From Deroplatys truncata (Eukaryota; Arthropoda; Insecta; Mantodea; Mantidae), in assembly GCA_030765065.1 (NCBI GenBank), contig CM060990.1:215241290-215305289 (forward strand): a stretch of DNA of 64,000 nucleotides, written 5' to 3'. Position numbers and translations under genes: made by a program. Positions 34,624 through 47,800 of the stretch are shown in pieces (the first letter of the stretch is position 1; each line of letters starts with the position of its first letter). Below the pieces are notes generated by a model, which was given only the letters and a program-made list of their open reading frames with translations, was not told the origin of the DNA and did no database searches.

Positions 34624-35622
34624 AACAAGTTGTTCCAACGCGCTGAAATTTCATAAAAAGTCCTATAATTTCTGTACATATAGTAATAATATTTAGGATA
34701 TATTTTATGTATAATGTCATTGATCACTTTTTGACAGGTCACAGTTACGTAAAAGTAGTAAATTCGCCACGGGAGAGAGAAAAGAATTTGTGAAGAACAT
34801 GAGTAACAAAAAACTTATGCAAATATTGACGCTCATTTATGTTTGAAAACAAATGTGACTCTTGCAAACAACTTAATATGTGAATTTAATATTTATAATT
34901 GTGCAATAGTTTTAATATTCCAACTATAAGGGTTCATTCAAATAATGTGTATGTCTTAATAGCTAAAGAAGGATGACGGTAAATTTAATGTATTATGAAA
35001 AATTTGCAAAATCTAACAAAAATAATGAACTAAAATTCGAGGGTTAGATGAAAATTATTAAACCTTGTTTTTCGTATATTACAAAAATAATTGATGGCTA
35101 ATGTCCAATCAGAGAGCAGGCACTGCGGCCGAAACTGTCTTAATTAGCAACTTAATTAACTACACACATTTTTAATTATTTATAAGCAGTGCACACAATA
35201 TGCGTGTGAAGTTTCCTAGAAATACAGGCAAACAAAGGGCTAGTGAAAGTGAATCAGTGAAATAGTGAAAAAGAGCCCAAAAATACCGGTTTTCGGTAAA
35301 ATGGGATCAGAAAACTATAGTGAAACTACTTCCGAAAACGAAGAGCAAAAAGTGTATTTTTTTTCTTTTCCTTGTGCTACTTACATATCACATAAAGACC
35401 AGTCGCACTGGACATTTAAAAACAATACGAAGATACGGCAACTTTCAGGACAATTAAATTATGAATGTGTACAATAGTGGGCATACTGGTCATTACTTCT
35501 TTTATTGTTAGGTTTAAGCAGATTGTTTGTGTATTATGCATTTATTGTGTTTTGTCGGGGACATTCATCTATGTTCCAAAAATGTCCATGCTGGAATTTT
35601 AGCAACATAGCTCCGGGGCATT
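34624..35622 (+). other. Gypsy-A copy 2 3' untranslated region
   Basis: Homologous to 11571-12550, AT-rich, without recognisable coding content. A short open frame at 35265-35477 is also present in copy 1 only in broken form and shows no domain. Confidence 0.68.
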
Positions 35623-36438
35623 TGAAAGGGGATATACTATACATATAAGAATTGTACATATAAAAGGGGATATACGATACATATAAGAATGGTACAGTAA
35701 TAATATAATTCACTAACATGTTAAAATATTCAACATGTAACATTTGTACAGAGCTGATTGTAAGAAACGGACAAGCTAGCAAAACTTCCAGGTAAAGCAT
35801 CATTCTAAGTATAGCATACCTTTCACCAAGCCAACAAGCAGGGAACCGGTAACGATACTAAGAAACAGAAAGAGACAGATAGTGAAAAGAAAGTGGCGGA
35901 GATATTGCACCCGCTTCACAACACGCCAAGGTGACGCTTAAGCGCACGGATTTGAAGCAACATATTCTCATACAAGTTAAGGTAACGCGGTCGGAGGACC
36001 AATTGGAAACGTCGTTAGATTTTTAAACGCAGAGGTGAGCGTCACTAGGCTCAGGTATATAAGGGCAAACAAGGCCCCAGAACCCTCTCTCTCGATCTCA
36101 TCTAGAACTTCGACGACACGAGGTGCGTGTGCAGATAGCTAGGCTCCTGACTTACTTAAAGTGGTGGGATTATAATAATGGGAAAAGCTAGCCGCCCATA
36201 ATTATTTCAATTGTGAATACACTTAATTGATTAAGGGAAAATTGCAGTGTATATTTTAACTTGCCTCACCCACAATAACCTGAGAATTAAGAATTCGATA
36301 TAGGTAGGAAAATTTAGGAATGGAGAAAGCAATAACCGACGAGCATCCATAGCCGAGGAAGAACACTACAGCAGACAACATCAACCTAAGGATCGACGAT
36401 TTAGCGCTACAAATAGCACACAGCAGTTTCTCGCTACA
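35623..36438 (+). repeat. Gypsy-A copy 2 3' LTR
   Basis: TG...CA repeat matching 30568-31452. It is shorter by about 70 bases, with two instead of three 5' subrepeats and a small deletion near 36127. TATA box at about 36056. Confidence 0.9.
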
Positions 36439-36442
36439 AAGA

Positions 36443-37162
36443 AAATCCAAGTGTTATTAAGATTGCCTGGGATATGCAGCCAAATCAGCCATTTTCAAAA
36501 CTGCCAGTGAGGGAAATTTTCTACACTAGGCAAGTATGGTTATACAATCTATTTACCACGATCCATGCTAATGAGCAAAAGAGGGAAAACATTGCTTTCT
36601 GTATGTGGCTGGAAACATAGTCTTCAAGAGGATGCAATCAGGACTGCTTTGCTGGAGTTTCTTTTTACTTAGAGAGGAACTGCAAACTTATGGTCCCACC
36701 GCTCTACATCTATTCTCTGACTCCGGCAACAGTCAAAATAAAAATAGTTGTATGATGGCGACAGTTATAGAATTCTTGGAAAAGAGTTCAAGATTCAAGA
36801 ATATTCATTTCTTATCAATCCGGGATCATGGCTCGAAACCGAATTTTTTGAAGAGTTGAGAAATCATACAGAAAAACGAAAACATGTTATCCCAAGAATA
36901 TTATGACATCCTAAAACAACACGTTATCCTGAAAGTATTCAACGAAGACTGGGAAATTAAAAACCTAAAGCATAGTGCAAAAGAAGTACTAAAACCTAAT
37001 TTAACATTCAAAATGAATAGTCAGCGTGTGATCACACACAAGAAAGTAAAGAACAATGTTAATGTATTGCCTACGTATCAGGCTAGGAATGCTCAACATT
37101 CTATAAATGATACCGAATTTAATATCTTAGATTATTATACTATTTGCACTATTAAAAATTAA
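36443..37162 (+). pseudogene. DDE-transposase-like gene, right fragment
   Basis: Continuation of the gene cut at 30563. Readable pieces are FSKLPVREIFYTRQVWLYNL (about 36490-36550), FSDSGNSQNKNSCMMATVIEFLE (36715-36780; a likely catalytic Asp region) and KNIHFLSIRDHG. The C-terminal part is YYDILKQHVILKVFNEDW, ending at a TAA at 37160. The pattern FSDSC-GGQN-K-N followed by a histidine motif (G-H here R-D-H-G) is the hallmark of an uncharacterised arthropod DDE-like family. Two frameshifts and several stops are present. It could be a transposase or a domesticated derivative. Confidence 0.62.
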
Positions 37163-37410
37163 TCATTATACAGTAAAGTATTATTAATTTTGTGTTATAC
37201 TTTTGTTATTAATTATTATATTTATTCTCAATAAAGATGACAAAATTAAATTAAAAAACAAATCTTAAATAAATGTTTAGTGTGTAATAAGTTATAATGC
37301 AGCTAATAATAAGACATAAAACTTATGTGTGCCTAGGAATTAAATAATAAATAAGTAGATGCATAGAAATAAAGAACAAAAACGAAACTGTAGCACATAA
37401 TTAGGACAAA

Positions 37411-37689
37411 ATATTTTGTATACCGATGAGGTTGGGGTAAACCGGACCTTGCAAATACCGCTTTCAACATATTCAAAGACGACGGTCTTTACGTTCTTAA
37501 TGGTGGGATTTCCAAACAGTACACTCCGAGGAGAAAACACTGATTAAACACCGGAACTCTTTCGATACAAACGCTTTCCTCAGTCTAAAAAGTATAGGAT
37601 CCATACGTCGCTCCAGGAGAATTATATGAAGAGAAACAATACTTTGTTTTCATTATTTACCCTAAAATTAGTTAAATAATATATAGAAT
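37411..37689 (+). repeat. Partial extra copy of the Polinton TIR
   Basis: 37411-37560 resembles 37990-38130 (the 'gaggttggggtaaa' to 'ggagaaaaca' block). 37575-37689 resembles the inner end of the left TIR at 39515-39660 ('ataggatcc' to 'attatttaca'). So two non-adjacent TIR blocks lie directly outside the left TIR in the same orientation. This suggests a deleted tandem TIR or an older element. Confidence 0.65.
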
Positions 37690-39660
37690 ACATTATTTAC
37701 ACAGCTACAGCATGTGCAGACACTCCAGCTAAAAATACAGAAGCTTTCAAAACAGACATTTCCCTCTTCGAAAATATATGAGTATCGCAAAAAATGTAAA
37801 TAACGTGGATATGGGGAATTCAAAACATACACTGTCGAAAGCTGTTTGAGTACTCCAGCAGAAGAGTCGAACCATGGGAGGGGTTCAAATATAAATTTGA
37901 TATCAGTTTTTGAAACCTTTTTTTTCTAAAAACGTGCACCAGCGGTCTTCGAGAAATCCATCAACAAGTTATACTGTTGTTTATACACCCCTGGCAAAAT
38001 ATGTTGTATCCCCTGAGATTGGGGTAAAGCAGTCCTTGGAAATCCCGCTTTTAAAAGACATTCATAGACGCTGGTATTTACATCCTTAATGGAGCGATTT
38101 CCAAACAGCACAACTCCAAGGAGACAACATCTCTATATAGGTGTGAATGCTTCAAATATAAAACTTAAGTGAATAATAAACAGCGAAGTTTAGCAATACA
38201 AGATGGTAGGATCGAGCTCTGATCAGTAATATTTAATACTGTATACTTGCGGGAATCCAACCCGAAACTCAAGCTATACAAACGTTCTATAAATAAAAAA
38301 ACGCGAGTGTATATTGCGTGTAGCTAAAACAATAAGAATAGTGAGACGTTAAAAATACATTTTCGCAAACTCGAGGAAAAATACAAGGGACCTTCAAAGC
38401 ATGCAACTCGCCCGGAATATATTTGTCTGAAAACACCATAGGTATCGAGAAACCTCTCCCCACAACCACGAAGCGTCTTTATAAGCGTAGGTGTATATTG
38501 CGTGTTTTTAAATGATTTCTCATTTGCCTGAAAAGCACATACTTATCGGAGAAACCTCTCCACATACATGATGCTGTAAATCTTCTAACTTGTTTAGACG
38601 CGTTTATTTATACACCTGTCAAATACAAAAATTGTTTGCCTGATGCCGATAATAAACTGATTTTTTAATGGAATGTTAAACTTAGAAATATGATTTGGAG
38701 GGGATGAAAAGAAGAGTATTGTATCTACAATTAATATGGGATAAAAAATTCAACTTAAGCACCTCTTCATTTTTAGGACATTCTCTTAAATATATATTCA
38801 ATACGGGCGACCCAGAGCCAGATGGGGAGATGTCTGTGTCAGAACGGTCTTTGTAGTTTAATCTTGAAGAAAGAAGATCCGTAACTAGGATCACCTATAA
38901 TCAAGATAGTACTCTAAGACGACAACGCAACTAAGGTCATTTGTGTGTAACACACTAACAAATCGAGCGGAATGGTTCAGGCGGTAACGTCTGTGGTCCG
39001 CATTCGGAGGTCGTGGATTCAATTCCCACAGGTGACACTCCTGAGCCTGGGGTTTTTCGGAGTTTCCGGTAATATTCAATGCTGAACACCGTAACTCAAG
39101 CAATGCAAATGCTTTATTGATACAGAAACATAGGTGCATCTTGCATGTAGCTAAAAGGATAGGAATGGCGAGGTTATTAAAACATACATTTTCGCAAACT
39201 CCAGGTAAAATACAAGGGAGGCCTTCAAAACATGTATTTCCTATTGGATAAGGGGTATAGGTCCTGTATATAAAGCACTGTAGTTAAACATTCGTAGAGT
39301 GGAGGGAAACCATTCGAGTGTATCACATCAGATATTTTCTTTGTGTGTTATGGATGTATGTAAGGATTTTTAAGTAAAGCTTTATAAAAAATTGACTATC
39401 CGATCATTTCTCAATACTATTTCCTTCTTCAGTGGAGCAATCAAGTTTACTATTATTATTACCGTCTAGAACGCTTAAGTTTATTTCATTTTAAATGACT
39501 GGTTCTTTTAGACCCATGTCTAAAAATTATAGGATCCCTACATTGCTCCAGGAAAATTATATCAAGAGAAATAATATTTTTTTTTCATTATTTACCCTAA
39601 AACTATAGTCAAATAATACATGCAATAGGTTATTTATACACATCAACTGAAGCTATCTTT
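37690..39660 (+). repeat. Polinton left terminal inverted repeat
   Basis: About 1.97 kb, inverted relative to 53346-55310. Examples are the block 'gaaccatgggaggggttcaaatataaatttgatatc' near 37870 (right arm near 55110) and the tRNA-like block at 38960 (right arm near 54020). Internal degenerate direct repeats are present, for example 38318-38407 resembles 39143-39235. Confidence 0.88.
38960..39045 (+). other. tRNA-like (SINE-head-like) sequence inside left TIR
   Basis: Box A-like 'ggttcaggcggtaac' and box B-like 'ggattcaattcc' spaced as in a tRNA gene. A mirrored copy is in the right TIR (about 53975-54040). Probably an old SINE head carried in both arms. Confidence 0.5.
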
Positions 39661-39761
39661 CCATCCACAACGACCGACGAAAAAGTATTTCTCGCAAGCC
39701 AACGAAGAGCTTTCATTTCAAGAACCAACCTGTAAGAAATAGTCTAACCAATCATATTAAC

Positions 39762-40013
39762 TTAAATCGAATTTTATTTATGGACGTTTTTTAACTACGG
39801 CAATCCATAGCGTCCCATTCTATATTGGGCTTGAAAGACTTGGCGTTTTTGCTCAGAGACCTCCATATCCCCATACACGGGACCACCGGATTTATTGATT
39901 TTCCGAAGGAAGCCATGCTAAGGATTTCTACGTCAGAAAACATTCATCGCCCACCGTCGGGTTTGAACCACGACCTTGAGAACTGTGGTAAACACTACAC
40001 CATGGAGGACCAT
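39762..40013 (-). mobile_element. tRNA-derived SINE (copy 2)
   Basis: Same family as 27013-27306, in the same orientation: head at 40013 ('ccatggtgtagtg' on the minus strand), body with 'cccattctatattgggc', tail 'aaataaaattcg'. The box B region reads 'ggttcaaac' on the minus strand. A clear duplication is not visible. It lies just inside the left TIR. Confidence 0.82.
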
Positions 40014-40194
40014 TAACCTATCATGTTGAACAATCTCTGTATCACTACACATGCACGGCTATTATCCGGATTCTACCTATAACCAACTTTTTGAGTTATA
40101 CTGTTCACAGGCACATGCACACACCAAACTTTTCTAAAAAAAAGCTTCAGAATACAGGGCTCTCAAAATCCCGACATCGAATGTTTGGGTGTTG

Positions 40195-40230
<36 letters not shown>
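40195..40230. repeat. (GAT)n microsatellite, 3' tail of LINE B
   Basis: About 12 units of 'gat/atg' at the 3' end of the LINE. The same kind of run ends LINE D (63339-63378). It is the element's tail rather than an independent locus. Confidence 0.9.
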
Positions 40231-40534
40231 GATGGGGCTTAATGGCGCTCAACTGCTATGGTTATTAGCGCCCTTACAATGGATACAAAATAAAATTCAA
40301 AAGTCGAAAAACTAAAAAACCACCCACAAACCCGCTTGGTCAAGAGCACTAAAAACACAACAGACCAAAGAGTAAAATCTACACACTAAAATCATGGTCA
40401 CTAAAAGAATAAAACAACGTGTCAAGAACTGTAGAATGCAAGGGACATGAGCGCCTTATGTCGGTCGGGGAGAAGAGCCCCATTAAAACTGACAATATAA
40501 AATCTCAAAGCTAAAAGACGCTCAGCGCATCAAA

Positions 40535-43500
40535 TGCACCGATTAATACCAATGTCACTTATAAAACGTAAAATACATTATACAGCATGCGCGTCGTCTT
40601 CCAAAACGTTGGCTATGCCAACAGGCAGACCCACGCGAACGCGCAGTGGAGCTAAAACTTGACACTCAGGTAAAATGTGACGCACCGTTAAGGGCGCATC
40701 ACACTACTGACACAGTGAAGCGGGGTCACATCTATGACTAAAAAGGCAACGTCCAATTCGTAAACGGGCCAAAAGTACCTCTTCCCGACGTGTAGAACGA
40801 GAAGAGGTACCCCAAACTAACGGGAGAGGTTTAACCTCCCGCAATTTGTTCCCCGGAGGGCCGTCCACTCATCGCGCCAAAGCGAGAGGATGCGGCGACG
40901 TAAAACAACACACGAATATGACGAGGGAACAACAGAGGTAAAAAATCTGGGTAATAAAATCGCCGATTTGGCAGCGGCGTCGGCAGACTCGTTTCCTGAA
41001 ATGCCAACATGACCTGGAATCCACATGAAGGAAACGCGGATGCCAGAGGCACCAAGCGAGTGGACCAGGTCATGTATGCGCTGTACGAGGGGGTGGTAAT
41101 TGTACAGTGCGCGAATAATTTGAAGAGCACTCAGGGAGTCTAAGCAAATAAAATAGAGCCGTAAGTCGTACCGCTGGACGTATAAAAGTGACTGATAAAT
41201 ACTAAAACGTCGAACGTTGCCCGGGTAAACGAAATGTAAAACTACGATTACCATCAACAAAGGCACGCCCTACTCCAACATCAGTCTTAGACCCATCAGT
41301 ATATATAAAACGAAAGTCTCCGAACTGCGCCCGAAGTTCTAAAAAGGCCAATCTAAGAATTGAAGAAGGGGTCTCATTCTTCGACATTGACGTCAACCCA
41401 AGGTGACATTGGGCCTCAGCGCGCAACCATGGAGGAAAGCGCGTTTCCCCCCTGGGAAGAGCCGTCGCTGGCGTAAAGTCCAAATGCCGAAGAAGCTTTC
41501 GAAATCGAACCCCTGGAGGGAGCAAGCCGAGGAGCTAACGAAATACTGCCGATCAAGCGAATTTTCGTAAAATACCTAGAAAGACGGATAGCCAGGCAAG
41601 CTTGAGAGTCGACAGGCATACCTGCACAAAAGCATCTCACGCCGGAAGGACAGCGGAAGCTCTGCGGCTTCAGCATATAGACTGGGTACAGGGCTGGTTG
41701 GAAAGGCCCCCGTGGCGACTCTTATGCCACGATGGTAAATGGCATTCAATTGACGTAATACACATGGACGCGCCGACGAATAGACAATGCACCCTTAATC
41801 AAGCTTGGATCGGACCATAGAGCGATAAAGATGTAGAAGGACGGTTCGATCAGCTCCCCGGATGTGCCACTTAAAACACGTAAATGATTAAGAGAACGGT
41901 CACACTTTGCTTTTAAAAACGAAATGTGCGAAATGCAGCTCAGTTTCCTATCAAATATCAACCCCCAAAATCTCGCTTCGTCTGCAAAGGGAAGTATCCC
42001 TGGCCCAAGATGGAGAGAGGGTGGAGGGAAAGCCTTCCGGCGCCAGAAAGTGATACAGACGGATTTTTCGGCGGAGAAATTAAAGTCGTTGGCGTTACTC
42101 CAGGCGTAGAGACGGTCGATACAGCTCTAGAGACAGCGTTCAAGTAGGCAGGTCCGCCGTGAACTGCAATAAATGCCAAATCGTCAACAAAAAAAGACGA
42201 TGAAATGCCAGGTGGAATACAATCAACAATGGGGTTGATAATATTCGCAAAAAGTGTGACACTGAGTACAGAGCCGTGTGCTACACCGTTCTCTTGAATA
42301 AAACGACTAGATAAAACCGAGCCCACACGTATACGAAAGACGCGGTCCGTCATAAACTCCCTAAGAAATATGGGAAGGTGACCGCGGAAATTCCATGCAT
42401 GGAGTGTACGTAAAATGCCGCCCCTCCAACAAGTGGTATAAGCTTTCTCCAGGTCAAAAGAGACAGCCACGGTTTGACACTTTCTCAGAAATCCGTTCAT
42501 AATATGCGTCGACAGATTCACCAGATGGTTGACGGTAGAGAGGTGGCGACGAAATCCGCACTGAACGTTGGCCAAAGGTTTCTGAGATTCAAGCCACCAT
42601 GTCAACCGCCCGTTGATCATGCGCACTATCACCTTGCAAATGCAACTCGTGAGGGAGATAGGGCGGTAGCTGGAAGTTAGTGGCGATCCTTCCCAAACTT
42701 AAGTATAGGGACAATGATGGCTTCGCGCCAAAAGGAAGGAAAGAGGCCGTCTTGCTAAATACGGTTATAGACCTGTAAGAGAAAGAGTTTACTGTCAGCT
42801 AAAAGGGTCTTTAACATCAGGACATGACTGCCGTCCGGCCCAGGAGCGGAGTGCCTAGAGCAATGAAGAGCGTGCTCCAGCTCCCTCATTGTGAAAAGTT
42901 CATTATAACACTCAGTATTAGCAGACCGAAAATTAAAGGTGTCGGAATTCAGCCTGTCTTTGATAGAGCGAAAGCCGGTGGAATAATGGTCTGAACTGGA
43001 AACCGCCTCAATGGCAGCACCCAGAGTGTTAGCGATGGCAGCCGGATCCACTATGGTGGCATTGAGAACCTGAAGGCCAGAAACAGTACAATGCGACACT
43101 TTACCTGAGAAGCGACGAAGTTTATCCCAAATTACAGATGAAGGCGTAAAGCGATTAAAAGACTCGGCAAAACGAGTCCAAGATGCCTTATTGCTATCCT
43201 GAATAATGCGACGAGCACTGGTGCGCGATTGTTTAAAAGTAACCAATCTATCAAGTGTAGGGTGTCGCCGAAACACCCTAAGCGCAGTCCTACGAGCACG
43301 AACGGCGTTCCGACATTCCTCGTTGCACCACGTAACAGGAATACGCCGAGGGTGAGAGGATGATCGGGGAATTGTGCGTTCGGCAACAGATAGAATCGTA
43401 GACGAAAGGTGCTGCACCATTTGGTTAATGTCAGTGAAGGGCTGGTCCGCAAACGACACGAGGCTAGAATACAATCTCCAGTGTGCTTTTCTGAATATCC

Positions 43501-44166
43501 AGGACGTGGTGAGATAGAAGAGAAACGATGCAGGGGTAATGGTCGCTGGAGTAGGTGTCAGCGACGACGTCCACTGCAGACGACTAGCAAGCTGGAGTGA
43601 GCAAACGGCAAGGTCCAGGGAGGAGAATGTACCAGAAGAATCAGAAATAAAGGTAGGTTCACCTGTATTGAGGATGGAAAGATTGAGCTGGTAAAAAATG
43701 TCGGAAACAAGAGTTCCCTTCGCAAGGGCCCTTGGCGAACCCCACAGTGAGTGATGGGCATTAAAATCTCCCAACAGAAGAAATGGTGTTGGGAGAGCAG
43801 ACAGGACAGCTTGAATATCCGCGGGAGCGAGGGAAGACGATGGAGGTGAATAGACAGAGCAAACAGAAAAGCAAAAGCCGGGTAATTGAACAGTTACGGC
43901 AACAGCTGCAAGTCGGACGTAAGAGGGAGAGTTTGAAAATGAACGTCGCTACGCACTAATATCATGACAACTCCATGAGCAGGAGTACCCTCCTCCGGCT
44001 CAAGATCGTAGCGAACCGGAGTATACCCTCGGAGATAAAAAGTATCGTGAGGGCGAAGCTTAGTCTCCTGCAAACACACTACCATGAGTGAATGGGAACG
44101 CAATACAAGTTGCAATTCCGCCCTATGCAATCGTACACCACGTAAAGTCCAGATCAGGATAGGCAT
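40535..44166 (-). pseudogene. LINE B ORF2 (endonuclease, RT, ribonuclease H)
   Basis: Endonuclease motifs VVCLQETKL (about 44090) and an intact MGDFNAHHSLWG (43774-43739). Reverse transcriptase palm FVDDLAF near 42190, with AHGSVLSVTLFA upstream. Thumb ISFLKAKCDRSLNHLRVLSG near 41900. Ribonuclease H FIYTDGSKTDVGVGRAFVDG near 41310-41250 and WIPGHVGISGNESADAAAK near 41010. It is frameshifted in several places but closer to intact than LINE A in the endonuclease. Confidence 0.87.
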
Positions 44167-44208
44167 AAAGAAAGGGATAAACTTCTTACTTAGAAGGGCG
44201 GCTCAAAA

Positions 44209-44468
44209 TTACCTTGAGATTAACCTTTGGGCTCGGGCTTTTGGTATGGAGTTGGTCAGACTCCATTGCCTCCTCGAAGGGAGGGCCCACGCGCTCAGAG
44301 CCAGAAACCGATTCAAGCGCCGAGAATCGGTTCTGTGTGGCGATGGGTGGGGGGTGCCGCTGAGCGCGGCTTGTCCCAGGACCGTCCTGGGACTGCGACC
44401 TCCGAGGAGGAGAAGGTGAACTTCTCCTACCGCGCGCACGCGGAGGGTCCTTCAGAAAACCTTCCCTA
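44209..44468 (-). pseudogene. LINE B ORF1 C-terminal fragment
   Basis: Last part of ORF1 (SPRTVLGQ, RTDSRRLNRFLALSAWAL), matching 6910-6653 of LINE A. The 5' part is absent because of truncation. Confidence 0.78.
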
Positions 44469-44488
44469 CGAATGCTTGGGTGGAATAC

Positions 44489-44604
<116 letters not shown>

Positions 44605-44849
44605 GGTTTTAGAGCGCACGGCTGCTATGGTCATTAGCGCCCAGGCAAGGTTAAAACAAGAAGCAAAAACGCAGGTAATAACCCCGCGGTTTAAAACGAA
44701 ACAAGTAAAACTTCACTAATATAGCGTCAGCAACTGCGAATTGGGGAGCAAATAGGTAAAGGAATAAAAGACAAAATGCAGCAGCGGTAAAACTTACGAA
44801 TAAAACAGAAGGATAAATCTAGGTTATCAAACCCGTCTGCCTATACCGC

Positions 44850-47800
44850 TACTACGAATAAAACGCAATACACGATCCGCAGCACTTGGAGCGTCCGCCA
44901 GCACTTCAGAGAGGATTGCTGGCAAGCCCAAAGACGCACGTAACAGCTAAAATAAGGCACCGTAGTAAAACATGTCGAACCGACAGCGGCTCAGGACAAT
45001 GAGCACAGTCCGGGGCAGGGTCTGAGGACAAAAGATGGCCATGACTAAAACGACAGTGCGCGATGCGCAATCTGGCTAAAATGACATCCTCGCGACGAGA
45101 GCCACGCAAGGAAGTACTCCAGGTGTCAGGGAGGGGCATCACCTCCCGAAGTTTGTTGCCCTGTAGACCAGCCCAGGAGCTCTCCGGCGTGAAAGAATGG
45201 AACCACGTAAAAATGAGCTAAAATCAACAGAAGGTGCACACGAGCTAAAACAACTGGGAGATAAAAGGGCGGCCTTTGGAGCAGCATCGGCAGCTTCATT
45301 GCCTTGTAGGCCCACGTGACCAGGAAGCCATAAAAAGGACACATTAACTCCAACAATGGCGAGCGAGTGGAGGCAAACCTGGACACGCTGTACGAGAGAG
45401 TGGTAACTGTACAGCGATCTGATGCTCTGGAGGGCACTCAGCGAACCTGAGCAAAGAACCCACTCCTGCAAAGGATATCGCTGGAGGTATAAAAGAGCCT
45501 GGTAAATGCCAGACAGCTCAGCTGTAAAAATAGAGCACTGCGTTAAGAGCCGAAAGGTAAAACTGTGGCGGCCATGAATAAAAGCGCATCCTACTCCCCG
45601 AGCATCCTTGGAGCCATCAGTGTAGATAAAACCACAACCTCCATACTGTTCCTTAATACCCAAAAAGGCCGAGCAAATAACAGACGCTGGCGTCGTCGAC
45701 TTCGGCAAGGAGAGCAAATCCAGATTATCGTCGGCCTCGGGTTGAAGCCATGGGGAAAACCTATTTCCCCCATGGGAAATGTTGCCGGTAATGTGACGTC
45801 CAACAGCCGAAGGAGTAAGCGGAAACGAACACCAGGAGGACGTAAGACCAAGGAGTGTGACGAGTACTGACGGTCCAAGGAATCGTTAAAAAACGGAGTA
45901 AAAGACGGATGTCCACGCAGACTAGAGAGACTGCAGCCGTAACGACTGAGAAGAACATCGCGGCGATAAGATAGTGGGGCTCAGCAGCCTCCGCACACAG
46001 GCTGATGACAGCGCTAGTTGGAAAAGCATCATTACTCAACCGGATACCACGGCGATGTATAGTATTGAGGCGCTCCAATATCGACGGTGGAGCAGAGGAG
46101 TAGACAATGCAGCCGTAATCAAGTTTTGAACGGACCAGAGAGCGATACATTCTTAGAAGAACAGTACGATCACCTCCCCAGGAGGTGCTACTTAAAACGC
46201 GTAAAACATTAAGAGAACGTTCACACCTTGCCTTTAAATATGAGATATGGGAAGACCAGCTAAGCTTCCTGTCAAAAGCAACCCCAAAAATTTCGTCTCA
46301 TCAGCGAAAGGAAGAACATCTGGACCGAGACGGAGAGAAGGCGAAAGAAACGCTGTACGGCGCCAGAAGTTAATGCAGACTGTTTTCTCGGCAGAGAACT
46401 TAAAGCCGGTTTCGACACTCCAAGTGTAGAGGTGGTCAAGACACAGTTGGAGGCGGCGTTCTAAGAGACAAGTGCGCCGAGAATTGCAGTAAATAGCTAA
46501 ATCATCCACGAACAATGAAGACGAAACACCAGGGGGAACACAATTGACAATGGGATTGATTGCAATAGCAAAGAGTGTGACGCTGAGGACGGAGCCAGGC
46601 GGTACTGCGTTCTCCTGAGTAAAAACACGGGATAAAACCGATCCCACGCGTACGCGAAAGACTCTGTCCTTCATGAATTCCCGAATAAAATGGGGCAGAC
46701 GACCACGAATGCCCCAATTATGGAGGGTACGAAGAATACCGTACCTCCAGCAAGTGTCATACGCTTTCTCGAGGTCAAAAAAGACAGCGATCGTTTGACT
46801 TTTCTGTAGAAAAGCATTCATGATGTGAGTAGACAACGAAACCAGGTGGTCGACTGTTGAGCGGATGCGACGAAAACCACATTGAACGTTAGACAGCAGA
46901 TCTTGAGATTCAAGCCACCACGTCAAGCGCCCATGGATCATGCGCTCCATCACCTTGCAGATGCAACTGGTCAGAGAGATCGGACGATAACTGGAAGTTA
47001 GATGGCCATCCTTGCCAGGTTTTAAAATTGGGACGATGGTGGCCTCATGCCAAGCTGACGGGATTGTGGTGGTTTGCCAGATGCGGTTATAGATCTGCAA
47101 GAGAAAACGTTTTCCGGCCGTATAAAGGTGCTGTAGCATTAAAAGGTGTACACCATTCGGCCCAGGAGTTGAGGGCCTGGAGGAGGCCATGGCCCGCTCT
47201 GGCTCCGGCATAGTGAACAGGGCGTTATAACACTCGCGGGTAATAGAAGAAAAAGGGAGTACCTGGGATTCACCCGGTTCATAAGGGACAAAATGTCCGG
47301 GTGGTAATGAGATGAGCTGGAAGCTCCCGCAAAAGCAGCGCCCAGCGTGCCAGCAACCGCTCTAGGGCGAACGATGGTGGCATTATTAACCCTAAGCCCA
47401 GAAATGGTAAGCGGTGACACTTTGCCTGCCACACGACGAAGCTTGACCCAAACGACAGATGTTGGAGTAAAGTGATTAAAGGACTCCAAAAATGGACACA
47501 GGATGTCCTCTTACTGATGCGTATGAGTCGGCGAGCCCTGGCGCGCAGTTGCTTGAAAATTATCAAATTATCAAGCGTAGGGTGGCGCCGAAATACCCGA
47601 AGGGCAGCCCTCCGCTTACGGACCGCCGAGCGACAGTCGTCGGTCCACCAGGGGACGGGTAAACGCTTCGGGTGGGAAGACGAACGAGGGATAGCACAAT
47701 CGGCAGCGGAAAGAACGACCGACGTAAAATAAGCTACCATCCCGTCAACATCGGAGAACTGGAATAAAGTAGCCAGTTCGCTCTGTGAATTTGCCAAGTA

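Larger units (their letters stand above)
30568..36438 (+). mobile_element. Gypsy-A copy 2, both LTRs present, pol deleted
   Basis: LTRs at 30568-31452 and 35623-36438. The 4-bp duplication AAGA is at 30564-30567 and 36439-36442. Gag, protease, the linker and the last part of integrase are present. A deletion at about 34340 removes roughly 2.6 kb of reverse transcriptase, ribonuclease H and most of integrase relative to copy 1. It has inserted into the DDE-like gene. Confidence 0.93.
40192..44468 (-). mobile_element. I-like LINE B, 5'-truncated
   Basis: Same subfamily as LINE A. The 3' end is an ATC-type microsatellite tail at 40195-40230, and the 5' end is truncated within ORF1. A 14-bp duplication with one mismatch flanks it: cgaatgtttgggtg at 40178-40191 and cgaatgcttgggtg at 44469-44482. 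Inserted 8 bases from the tail of LINE C, within the target duplication of LINE C. Confidence 0.9.

Noticed and set aside
37690-39660. LTR of another retrotransposon
   Set aside because: The matching arm at 53346-55310 is inverted, not direct, and virus-like genes lie between them.
40091-40315. Open frame with poly-aspartate
   Set aside because: Runs through the GAT tail of LINE B; same for the frame at 63251-63457.
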